Shown here: positions 56,956 to 64,000 of the stretch, piece by piece
How the letters are laid out: the number at the start of each line of letters is the position of its first letter
How positions within the stretch are numbered: position 1 is the first letter of the stretch
Assembly (NCBI GenBank): GCA_031253835.1
Contig: JAIRVP010000040.1
Location: 22,339-86,338, forward strand
Length of the DNA stretch: 64,000 nucleotides
Direction: 5' to 3'
Source of the DNA: Burkholderia sp.
Lineage (GTDB): Bacteria > Pseudomonadota > Gammaproteobacteria > Burkholderiales > Burkholderiaceae
Notes under the pieces: generated by a model
Seen by the model: the letters and a program-made list of their open reading frames with translations, nothing else
Told to the model about the DNA's origin: nothing
Databases searched by the model: none
Position numbers and translations under genes: made by a program

Positions 56956-57762
56956 CTACGCGATCGACATCCGATCGATGATACGTTGAGCGCTTTGGAT
57001 GACGGGGTTGTCGACCATTTTCCCGTCCACCGTCGTCGCGGCACCCGCGCTGGTTTGTACGGCCTCCATCACTCGCTTTGCCCAGTCGTACTCATCCTGC
57101 GTGTACGAAAACGCGGCGTGCACGGCCGTGACTTGCTTCGGATGAATACAAAGCTTACCGCCGAAGCCAAGGTTCCGGGCTTCAGTCGTATCCTGTGAAA
57201 CCGGGCGAGCGTCGTCGATCGCTGTCGTGACCCCGTCCACCGGCGAGCCGATGCCAGCAAGACGGGAGGCAAGTGTCAACTGCGACCGGAAGAACAGAAG
57301 TTCGTTGCCCGTTCCGCGCATTTGCATATCGACCTGGAAATCGAGTGTGCCGAAGAGCAGACGCTGCACCTTCGGCGCGTTGCAGATTTGTTGCAGGTAA
57401 CCGAAACCGTTGGCAGATTCGATCAGGGGCAACAAGATGGCGGTCGAATGCAGCTCCTCCGCAACACGATGAAGCACCTCCGGCTGTTCGGCCTTCGGTA
57501 GAACAATGCCACTCAAGTTCGGCAAGCCGGCCAGCGCGCGCACGTCGTCGTCGTGCCACTCAGTGCCCGCCGCGTTCACTCGGACGTAGCCGCTACCACC
57601 CGCAAGCAACCATGAGCGGATGTGTTCCCGAGCACTCACTTTATCGGCGACGGGAACCGCATCTTCAAGATCCAGAATGATCGCGTCGGCGCCAGATTGA
57701 GCGGCCTTGTTGAAACGTTCCGGACGATTACCCGGAACAAAGAGGTATGAACGTGGAAGCAT
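56956..57762 (-). CDS. citE: CitE/HpcH-family lyase (citryl- or citramalyl-CoA lyase-like)
   Basis: This 268-aa TIM-barrel lyase has SYLFVPGNRPERFNKAAQSG, IILDLEDAV, LIESANGFGY and GTLDFQVDM with Mg-binding Glu and Asp. It cleaves 3-hydroxy-acyl-CoA-type substrates such as citramalyl-CoA, or acts on malyl-CoA relatives. It lies between a CaiB-type CoA-transferase and CitF genes, suggesting that a hydroxylated dicarboxylate is activated and cleaved to acetyl-CoA and an oxo acid. Confidence 0.88.
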   Translation of the reverse strand: MLPRSYLFVPGNRPERFNKAAQSGADAIILDLEDAVPVADKVSAREHIRSWLLAGGSGYVRVNAAGTEWHDDDVRALAGLPNLSGIVLPKAEQPEVLHRVAEELHSTAILLPLIESANGFGYLQQICNAPKVQRLLFGTLDFQVDMQMRGTGNELLFFRSQLTLASRLAGIGSPVDGVTTAIDDARPVSQDTTEARNLGFGGKLCIHPKQVTAVHAAFSYTQDEYDWAKRVMEAVQTSAGAATTVDGKMVDNPVIQSAQRIIDRMSIA

Positions 57763-57806
57763 GATTCCTCGAATTTTGTCTGCAGAGAGAAGTCAGTTGA
57801 ATCAGG

Positions 57807-58976
57807 TCAGGCGCGCACGGGAAGCGGACTGAGATCCGGCGCATAGCCGAGTTCGGCAAGGATTTGATCGGAATGCTCACCGAGCGACGGAACAGGATCC
57901 ATTCGAGCCGACGATCCGCTTGCGATGAAAGGAGGCAAGAGCGCCGGTACAGGTCCCGCAGGCGTATCGACCGCTCCCCACCTTTGGCGAGCTTCAAGTT
58001 GCGGATGGTTCCAAACCGCACGCATGTCGTTCACATGCGCATTCGCGATGCCGGCTGCATCGAGTCGGGCGGTGACTTCGTCGGCCGACAAGGTCGAGAA
58101 AATGTCGTGAATGATTGACCGCAGTTCGTCTCGGTTGGCAACCCGATTGGGGTTGCTGCTAAACCGCTCGTCGGCGGCCAAGTCCTGTCGCACAAGAACA
58201 ACCTCGCAGAACGCTTTCCATTCGCGTTCGTTCTGGATGCCGAGCATCACTTCTTTCCGGTCGCCGGCCGGGAAAGGGCCGTAAGGGAAGATCGTTGCGT
58301 GCGACGCTCCCGAGCGAGAAGGCGCCGACTGCTCGTTGAACGCGTAATAGAGCGGGAAGCTCATCCACTCGGTCATGCTTTCCAGCATCGAAATATCGAT
58401 GCGGGTGCCGCAACCGGTTTTCTGGCGCTGCAGTAACGCTGCGAGAATGCTCGTGAATGCGTACATTCCCGCGGCGATGTCCGCAATGGATGCTCCTGCC
58501 TTGGCGGCTTCCTCGGGGGAGCCCGTGACCGACAGGAAGCCCGACTCGCTCTGAATCAGCAGGTCGTATGCTTTTTTGTCCCGATAGGGACCATCAGGAC
58601 CGTAGCCCGAAATACCACACACAATCAGCTTCGGGAAGCGCTTGGACAATGCGTCGTAGCCGAGCCCGAGGCGATCCGCCGCGCCTGGGGCCAAGTTTTG
58701 AACAAGGACGTCTGCGTCTGTGAGCAACGCGTCGAGGACGCTGGCGGCACCAGGGTCTTTGAGGTCGAGGCAAAGACTTTCCTTGGAACGATTGGTCCAG
58801 ACGAAGTGTGACGACAAACCGTTTACTCGCTTGTCGTACCCGCGGGCAAAATCGCCGCCTTCCGGGCGTTCGATCTTGATTACTCGTGCGCCGAGATCGG
58901 CGAGCTGCCGCGTGCAGAAAGGCGCTGCAATTGCATGCTCAAGGGTGACGACCTTGATTCCGTCCAGCGGTCTCAT
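57807..58976 (-). CDS. CaiB/BaiF family CoA-transferase
   Basis: This 389-aa class III CoA-transferase has PLDGIKVVTLEHAIAAPFCT, KIERPEGGDFARG and SLCLDLKDP with the family's Asp region (LIQSESGFLSVTG). It would activate a carboxylic acid using a CoA donor such as succinyl-CoA. It is the first gene of the CaiB-CitE-CitF run (44-bp gap to citE). Regulation probably by the LysR protein encoded 228 bp upstream in the same direction. Confidence 0.92.
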   Translation of the reverse strand: MRPLDGIKVVTLEHAIAAPFCTRQLADLGARVIKIERPEGGDFARGYDKRVNGLSSHFVWTNRSKESLCLDLKDPGAASVLDALLTDADVLVQNLAPGAADRLGLGYDALSKRFPKLIVCGISGYGPDGPYRDKKAYDLLIQSESGFLSVTGSPEEAAKAGASIADIAAGMYAFTSILAALLQRQKTGCGTRIDISMLESMTEWMSFPLYYAFNEQSAPSRSGASHATIFPYGPFPAGDRKEVMLGIQNEREWKAFCEVVLVRQDLAADERFSSNPNRVANRDELRSIIHDIFSTLSADEVTARLDAAGIANAHVNDMRAVWNHPQLEARQRWGAVDTPAGPVPALLPPFIASGSSARMDPVPSLGEHSDQILAELGYAPDLSPLPVRA

Positions 58977-59204
58977 CGCTCGAATTCCTCTGTTCTAGGT
59001 GGGTGGCCAGGGCTCCACGTTCCAAACGAGAAGCACTAGGCTCGATGTCAAATGAAATGACATGCCTCGACGGGCGTGCCAACGAATGTATATCGAGCAC
59101 GATAGCGGTCCGAAGCAGCGAACGGAAATACGGGTGGGCGATGGTCGATATAGGGATAACCTATGGCGCCGCGCGCGGGCCACCTGCTTTCGGGAGGAGG
59201 GAAG

Positions 59205-60131
59205 CTACAGCAGGACAATGCCTGGCCAACAGCCGCTATCCTTCAGCTCCGCGACCAGATCGACGACGGTTTGGCGTACCGCAAGGGTTGCAGAATCCGA
59301 TGGCAACACGTCTGACGAACAAAGGCTCGCAGTTCGTCCGATTGCGGGTTCGAGTTTGCGGGCGGCCGGAACGTGAAGTGGATCGCGGCCACTTAAAGCA
59401 GACAACGGAAGAATCGTACTTGCGTCACCGGATTCCGCGATAGAGATCAATGTGGAAAGGGAGTCGACGTCACCGACGATGTTGAGGGCAATGTCCGCGC
59501 GCGAGAATGCCTTCTCGATAAGCTTGCGTAGGCCGGACGTAGTGCTGGGAGCAACCAGTGGTATTCCATGCAACTGCTCAAGTTGGCAAACGGGAGCCTC
59601 TGTCGAGAGGTTCATCCCCGCGTCACCAACGAGGTAGAGGTCTTCTTTAAAGAGGGGCGTCTGGGACGTTCCCCCAGCCTCGACGTCTCTGAAGAGAATC
59701 GCGAGATCGAGGCGCCCGTTCGCGAGCAACTCCGTGATGTATCCGCTGATCGATTCGAAGATCTGAAGCTTGATGCCGGGATACTGGCGGCGAACTCGCG
59801 AGAAGAGGGGGCGAGCAAGTACCCACGCCACAGTAGTCGGGAAGCCGATGGCGACCGTACCGGATTCGCTACCGCTTCCCTCTTTCACTTCCGCTCGAAT
59901 TTGATCCATCTGTCGCAGAAGCTGTCGGGCGTGCCGATAGAGGGCGCGACCCGCCTCGGTTGGCTTGACGCCATGACTGCTGCGGAAAAGCAACTTGACC
60001 TTCAGCTCTTCTTCAAGGCCTGCAATTTGCTGGCTGAGCGACGGCTGCGCGATGTACAGCGCTTGTGCTGCTTTAGAGATGCTACTCGCGTCGACGATGG
60101 CGACGAAGTACTTGAGCTGTCGGATATCCAT
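59205..60131 (-). CDS. LysR-type transcriptional regulator
   Basis: This 308-aa regulator has an N-terminal winged helix (DIRQLKYFVAIVDASSISKA, ALYIAQPSLSQQIAGLEEEL) and a periplasmic-binding-like effector domain. It is in the Cbl/NAC-like subgroup by N-terminal look. It reads in the same direction as the catabolic genes, between the NDH-2-like gene and the CaiB gene, and is the best local candidate to activate them. ATG 60131. Confidence 0.92.
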   Translation of the reverse strand: MDIRQLKYFVAIVDASSISKAAQALYIAQPSLSQQIAGLEEELKVKLLFRSSHGVKPTEAGRALYRHARQLLRQMDQIRAEVKEGSGSESGTVAIGFPTTVAWVLARPLFSRVRRQYPGIKLQIFESISGYITELLANGRLDLAILFRDVEAGGTSQTPLFKEDLYLVGDAGMNLSTEAPVCQLEQLHGIPLVAPSTTSGLRKLIEKAFSRADIALNIVGDVDSLSTLISIAESGDASTILPLSALSGRDPLHVPAARKLEPAIGRTASLCSSDVLPSDSATLAVRQTVVDLVAELKDSGCWPGIVLL

Positions 60132-60252
60132 AGCTTAGCCACCTTGGTTTCGCTTCCATATTATCCAAAGCGGGGTGTGTGCTTGAAGCCAGTTTGCGAG
60201 GCAGCAAGAGGCCGGAACATGGTGCAGATTCCAGGGCTGCCTCGCACCGCGC

Positions 60253-61602
60253 TTAGTGAAGGCGCACGGGCGGGCTCAGAAACCCCTTTAGCCATTGGCT
60301 TAAGGTTGCGATGCCCGCGCGGCGCGTACCGGTCAAAAACAGCAAATGACGCCGATATATCAGTGCATACAATGTCCGAGCGAGGTTGCCTCGAACTGCA
60401 ATGGTCATCGGCGGCATATGACTAGCAATCCGCCCAATCGCCCCCGCTCGCCCAAACGAAAGAAGGGTTCCACCATCGCGGTAGGAAAACGGGCTGGACT
60501 GCTTGCCTGCCAGTCTTGCAACCAATGCCGACGCTAGATAGACAGCTTGTTGGTGAGCGGCTTGCGCAGTGACGGGCCAGCCGGCACCGAAGTCAGGGGC
60601 CAGTGACGCGCAATCACCGAGGGCAAAGATGTGAGGATCCGAAACAGACTGAAGTGTCGGCTTAACCAGCATCTGGCCGCTTCGATTCAGCGTCAGGCCC
60701 GGGAGCGTTGAGAGGGCCGGAGCACCGGCGATTCCCGCAGCCCAGAGCGTAAGATCGCTCTGCAAATTCTGATTGTCTGCGGTCACGAGCCGGTCGCTAA
60801 GGACCTGGGTCACGCGAGTTTGCGTCAGCACCTCGATATTGAGACGGAGGAGATGGTGCAATGCAGATTTCGAAAGGTCCGGCGATAAGCCGGGCAATAC
60901 CCGATCGTTTCCTTCAATGACACGAACACAGACGTCGGATGCAGGATCAAGCGACGCGAAGCGGTACTCCGCAAGGTGCTCGACGGCATCACGCACGGAC
61001 GCGGCAAGCTCAACGCCAGTTGCGCCACCGCCAATGATATTCACATTGACGAGAGGGCCTGAAGATCGGTCCGATTCGGTTTTCTTTCGATCTGCGCGCG
61101 TGCAGGCAGCCAGCAGTCGGCGCCTGAACTGCTCCGCATGCTCAACATTCTCGAGCCGCAGAGCTTCCTTCTCGGCGCCGGCAACGCCGAAGAAGTTCGT
61201 AACGCTGCCCATCGAAAGAATCAGCGTGTCGTATGCAATAGCTCGAGAGGGAATAATCTCAACGTCACGCTCGTCGACGAGCGGTGCGATGGTCACCGAC
61301 TGTTCCGTCGAATCCAACCCGCTCAGGGTCCCCTGAATGAAGCTAAAGGAGTGGCGCTTCGCGTGCGCGGCATAGGAGATATCGTGCTGAGCCGGGTCGA
61401 TGTGTCCCGACGCAGCTTCATGTAGTAGCGGCTTCCAGAAGTGCGTGGCATAGCGATCGATAAGGACAATTTCTGCCCGGCGCTTCCGGCCAACGACATT
61501 GCCAAGCCGTGTCGCGAGCTCGAGACCACCGGCCCCGCCGCCGACAATCACGATCCGGTGCGGGGCGCTCGATTTGCCACTGTGTTCTGCACACTTGTTC
61601 AT
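60253..61602 (-). CDS. NADH dehydrogenase type II-like FAD oxidoreductase
   Basis: This 449-aa protein has FAD motif RIVIVGGGAGGLELATRLG, the NADH motif VNIIGGGATGVELAASV, and FALGDCASLAPD with PVTAQAAHQQAVYLA, typical for NDH-2 enzymes that oxidise NADH to reduce quinone at the membrane surface. ATG 61602 with AAGGAATC. It could re-oxidise NADH from the two aldehyde dehydrogenases and the SDR. It diverges from the permease gene. Confidence 0.88.
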   Translation of the reverse strand: MNKCAEHSGKSSAPHRIVIVGGGAGGLELATRLGNVVGRKRRAEIVLIDRYATHFWKPLLHEAASGHIDPAQHDISYAAHAKRHSFSFIQGTLSGLDSTEQSVTIAPLVDERDVEIIPSRAIAYDTLILSMGSVTNFFGVAGAEKEALRLENVEHAEQFRRRLLAACTRADRKKTESDRSSGPLVNVNIIGGGATGVELAASVRDAVEHLAEYRFASLDPASDVCVRVIEGNDRVLPGLSPDLSKSALHHLLRLNIEVLTQTRVTQVLSDRLVTADNQNLQSDLTLWAAGIAGAPALSTLPGLTLNRSGQMLVKPTLQSVSDPHIFALGDCASLAPDFGAGWPVTAQAAHQQAVYLASALVARLAGKQSSPFSYRDGGTLLSFGRAGAIGRIASHMPPMTIAVRGNLARTLYALIYRRHLLFLTGTRRAGIATLSQWLKGFLSPPVRLH

Positions 61603-61954
61603 ACGATTCCTTGAGCAGCGCCACCGAAAAACTCTTCGCAAGTCGATACTTCTTTCAAAAATAGCTCGGTTCTACATTCGGTCGCGCGTACGTGTCAGTC
61701 CAAAGCAGACGGTCTCCGACGTCTGTATCGATGGCGTATGGGACGGAGACAACTCACTCCGCCGTTACGTGGGCCTCCCACCGACTTTGCGGCCCAGTCG
61801 AAGTAGGGCGTGATCGCTGGGGTGCCGATACGATGGGTAAACCCCCGTTCCGAATTCTATACTCTTTGTAATACGCTTGTCGTGTGAAAAAGAGATCGGC
61901 AGGAACACGAGAGCCGGCGAGTGAGGAACAACCCAATTTTAGGATGAGACGATC
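61603..61954. promoter_or_regulatory. divergent promoter region between NDH-2-like and permease genes
   Basis: This 350-bp noncoding region separates the divergent genes. TATACT at 61858-61863 is a plausible -10 element for the permease; the -35 is unclear. GGATGAGAC just upstream of 61955 is the ribosome site deciding its GTG start. Confidence 0.45.
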
Positions 61955-63379
61955 GTGGAAGCTGGAAAACTTCGGAAGGATGCCATCGGTCTGGCTGGCA
62001 TCGTGTTCATGGTCATTGCGACCAATGGACCACTTACATCCCTCGTCGGAGCCGTGCCTACTACCATTGCCGTGGGGAACGGCGCCGGTGTGCCCGCGGT
62101 GTTCATTTGCCTTGGTCTTCTGTACGTGCTGTTCAGCGTTGGCTTCACTGCCATGAGTCGGCATGTCAAGAACGCAGGAGCGTTCTACGCCTACATTGCA
62201 AACGGCCTTGGCCGTCCGACCGGAGTTGCAGCCGCATTTACTGCAATCGTTGCCTACGGAGCCTTGCAGATTGCCCTGTTTGCCATGATGGGCTTTTTCC
62301 TGAGTCAGGCGCTTTCCGACTTCTTTCACATTCATCTCGAATGGTGGGTCAGCGCACTTATCACGTGTTCCGTCGTCCAGTACGCGGGGTACAAGAACAT
62401 CGAGGTGAGCGGTAAGATCCTCGGGTTCCTCATGGTTGCCGAGGTTCTCGTCATGTTGGTGTTCGACACGGCTGTCGTCGCACACGGCGGCGGTCCGGAA
62501 GGCCTCTCTCTGACGTCGTTCGCACCGTCGACCTTCATGACGCCGGGCTTTGGCGCCGCGGTGGTCTTCATCATCAGTTGCTATACGGGTTTTGAGACGA
62601 CGGCAATCTACGCGGAAGAGGCGCGCGATCCGGGTCGTACGATCCCTCGTGCCACTTACACGGCGGTCGTCATCATCATGACGCTCTACGCGCTCTCGTC
62701 GTGGGCGATCGTAACGGCCTATGGCCCGTCAAATATCGTCGCGCTTGCACAGAAGGACCCCGGCAACCTTTGGTCGGTGATGGCTACGAAGATCGCCGGG
62801 AACTGGCTGGCTGACTCGATCTCGGTGCTGATGATCACGAGTCTGCTGGCTGCCCTTATCAGCTTCCACAACACGATCTCGCGCTATGTGTTTTCTTTGG
62901 CACGAGAGCAACTTCTTTGGAAGCAGTTCGCTCGGACGCACAGTACCCAACAGACGCCGTATATCGCGAGCATGACGCAAACAGCAATTACGGTCTTGTT
63001 GCTTGTTGCGTTCGGTGTTTCGGGCTATGACCCGCTTCTCGTGGTGATGCCCATCACGGCCCTGGTGTCGTCGATCGGTATTGTGTCGGTTCAGGCAACC
63101 ACGGGCCTTTCGGTTGTCGCCTTCTTCTGGCGAGATCATCGCGGTGTCAGCCTCTGGCAACGCTTCGTGGCGCCGCTTCTCAGCGCGATCGGGCTCTTTG
63201 CGTGTCTCGTTCTGATGCTGCTGAACAAGGATCTTCTGACTGGCGGGATCGACACACCGCTTGTGCGTAGTCTGCCGTGGGATATGCTTGCGGTTGCTGT
63301 ATCCGGATTTGTGGTGGCAGTGTGGTGCAAGTACAAGAAGCCGATGGTCTATACCAACCTCGGTCGCACCTTGAACTGA
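61955..63379 (+). CDS. APC-family amino acid/amine permease
   Basis: This 474-aa integral membrane transporter has about 12 hydrophobic segments. The APC signature is visible early (KDAIGLAGIVFMVIATNGPL) and GFETTAIYAEEARDPGRTIP is the conserved segment after helix 5-6. Start GTG 61955. Placed divergently next to the catabolic genes, it is the probable importer of the substrate; APC members carry amino acids, GABA, putrescine and related compounds. It is the last island gene before the backbone. Confidence 0.92.
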   Translation: MEAGKLRKDAIGLAGIVFMVIATNGPLTSLVGAVPTTIAVGNGAGVPAVFICLGLLYVLFSVGFTAMSRHVKNAGAFYAYIANGLGRPTGVAAAFTAIVAYGALQIALFAMMGFFLSQALSDFFHIHLEWWVSALITCSVVQYAGYKNIEVSGKILGFLMVAEVLVMLVFDTAVVAHGGGPEGLSLTSFAPSTFMTPGFGAAVVFIISCYTGFETTAIYAEEARDPGRTIPRATYTAVVIIMTLYALSSWAIVTAYGPSNIVALAQKDPGNLWSVMATKIAGNWLADSISVLMITSLLAALISFHNTISRYVFSLAREQLLWKQFARTHSTQQTPYIASMTQTAITVLLLVAFGVSGYDPLLVVMPITALVSSIGIVSVQATTGLSVVAFFWRDHRGVSLWQRFVAPLLSAIGLFACLVLMLLNKDLLTGGIDTPLVRSLPWDMLAVAVSGFVVAVWCKYKKPMVYTNLGRTLN

Positions 63380-63400
63380 TCGCGCTGCGATAACTTCCTT

Positions 63401-63435
63401 GGGCCGTGTGTCGTTGACCACGGCCCTTATTTTTT
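63401..63435 (+). terminator. intrinsic terminator of the permease gene
   Basis: GGGCCGTG (63401-63408) pairs with CACGGCCC (63419-63426) around a 10-base loop, followed by TTATTTTTT. It lies 22 bp after the permease stop. Confidence 0.88.
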
Positions 63436-63652
63436 GTGAGTTCGCCGCCCAGCGTGTAGCGGACAGCCGCTCGGCGCGCTCCGCCAGGGCGACCATTTGT
63501 GAATTCTCGAACTAGCCACGGAGCTTTCCAGATGGGCCGCTACGTAATACTTCGCTAGAGTCTTCTGTCGCTTAGGTTTGATGAAGCCAAGCGCGGGCAT
63601 CATCAGAAACCCCCGTGCGACCTGGTGCACGGGGTGCCTTTTCATGCGTTAC
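63436..63652. other. right junction of the island, noncoding
   Basis: No gene. It runs between the permease terminator and the SulP stop codon. CCCCGTGC (63611-63618) and GCACGGGG (63627-63634) form a perfect stem that may terminate the minus-strand SulP gene. No tRNA or visible copy of left-end sequence. Confidence 0.5.
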
Positions 63653-64000
63653 TCATTCGGCGGCCGGCGCTCGGAACAACCTGCGGCGCGCAGCTGGGCG
63701 CGTCGCCGGGCTGCGCCGGCGGAACTCGACCGCGATCCCGCGCCGCGGTGCATCGGCGACGAACGCGTCGAGCAGTTCGAGCACGTCGTGATCGATGTAG
63801 TCGGCGCGCGTCGCGTCGATGATCACCGCTGCACGGTCCGGAATGTGTCGCAGATGGTGCTTGACCTGCACCTTGCCGAGAAACGACACGTCCTTGCGGA
63901 ACGACAGCAGGTAGTGGTCGTCGTGCTGCGCGAGCGTGACGGGGCTCTTCAGGTTCGCGACGGCGACCGCCAGCACGCTGCACGCGAGGCCGAGCGCGAT
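63653..64000 (-). CDS. SulP-family anion transporter, C-terminal STAS part
   Basis: The frame runs off the right window edge; about 115 codons are visible. They include the end of the membrane domain and a STAS domain (FRKDVSFLGKVQVKHHLRHI, AVIIDATRADYIDHDVLELL). The encoded protein would be an inner-membrane sulfate or bicarbonate transporter. High GC and codon style match the left flank, so it is backbone DNA flanking the island. Confidence 0.85.
   Translation of the reverse strand: MALGLACSVLAVAVANLKSPVTLAQHDDHYLLSFRKDVSFLGKVQVKHHLRHIPDRAAVIIDATRADYIDHDVLELLDAFVADAPRRGIAVEFRRRSPATRPAARRRLFRAPAAE

Noticed and set aside
55317..57762. Classical citrate lyase operon
   Set aside because: CitD and the prosthetic-group maturation genes are missing and a CaiB transferase is present instead.

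Overview
The window looks like a chromosomal segment of a Burkholderia-type betaproteobacterium. The flanks are very GC-rich, with strong GC at third codon positions, and carry typical Burkholderia gene content. They enclose a large, mosaic, lower-GC genomic island. The genus is inferred from gene content and codon style; no rRNA or other marker gene is present.

Left flank (1-10.14 kb). A plus-strand pyrimidine salvage group comes first: an NCS1 nucleobase symporter (5' truncated by the window), a dihydropyrimidinase, a NupC-type nucleoside transporter, thymidine phosphorylase and cytidine deaminase. A minus-strand group follows: a Rieske oxygenase, MsrA, a DipZ-like CcdA-thioredoxin protein and a Tat-exported MsrB. 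The last three form a periplasmic methionine-sulfoxide repair and thiol electron supply set.

Island part 1 (10.4-45 kb). It opens with a P4-type tyrosine integrase and an HU protein. A patchwork of defence- or toxin-like genes and broken mobile elements follows. These include a Rad50-like ATPase with a zinc-hook CxxC, three PIN or PIN-like proteins plus a PIN remnant, an Abi_C/HEPN-like protein, a RibD-like deaminase fusion, a possible ADP-ribosyltransferase, an HNH protein and a PD-(D/E)XK candidate. There are also a second RpoD-type sigma factor, a cold-shock protein, a ribbon-helix-helix regulator and many small or unknown genes. PIN genes sit directly upstream of tyrosine recombinase genes at two intact loci and, in remnant form, at a third. 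Fragments of IS66, IS30 and an IS21-like element, gene remnants and a 27-bp direct repeat pair record repeated rearrangement.

Island part 2 (45-63.4 kb). This is a coherent catabolic block. A TetR regulator diverges from an SMR exporter of SugE/Gdx type. A minus-strand operon then encodes, in transcription order, a PuuC-like aldehyde dehydrogenase, a putidaredoxin-reductase-like flavoprotein, a second aldehyde dehydrogenase, a GabT-like aminotransferase, a [2Fe-2S] ferredoxin, a guanidinobutyrase/agmatinase-family ureohydrolase, a cytochrome P450 and an SDR dehydrogenase. Upstream of it are CaiB-type CoA-transferase, CitE and CitF genes, a LysR regulator and an NDH-2-like flavoprotein. A divergent APC permease completes the block. 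Together they suggest uptake of a nitrogenous, probably guanidino compound, oxidation by a three-component P450 system, release of urea, transamination, and channelling of carbon through CoA thioesters and a CitE-type lyase. The substrate is not identifiable from sequence alone.

Right flank (63.6-64 kb). The 3' end of a SulP/STAS anion transporter in high-GC core style marks the return to the backbone. No tRNA, rRNA or CRISPR array was recognised.
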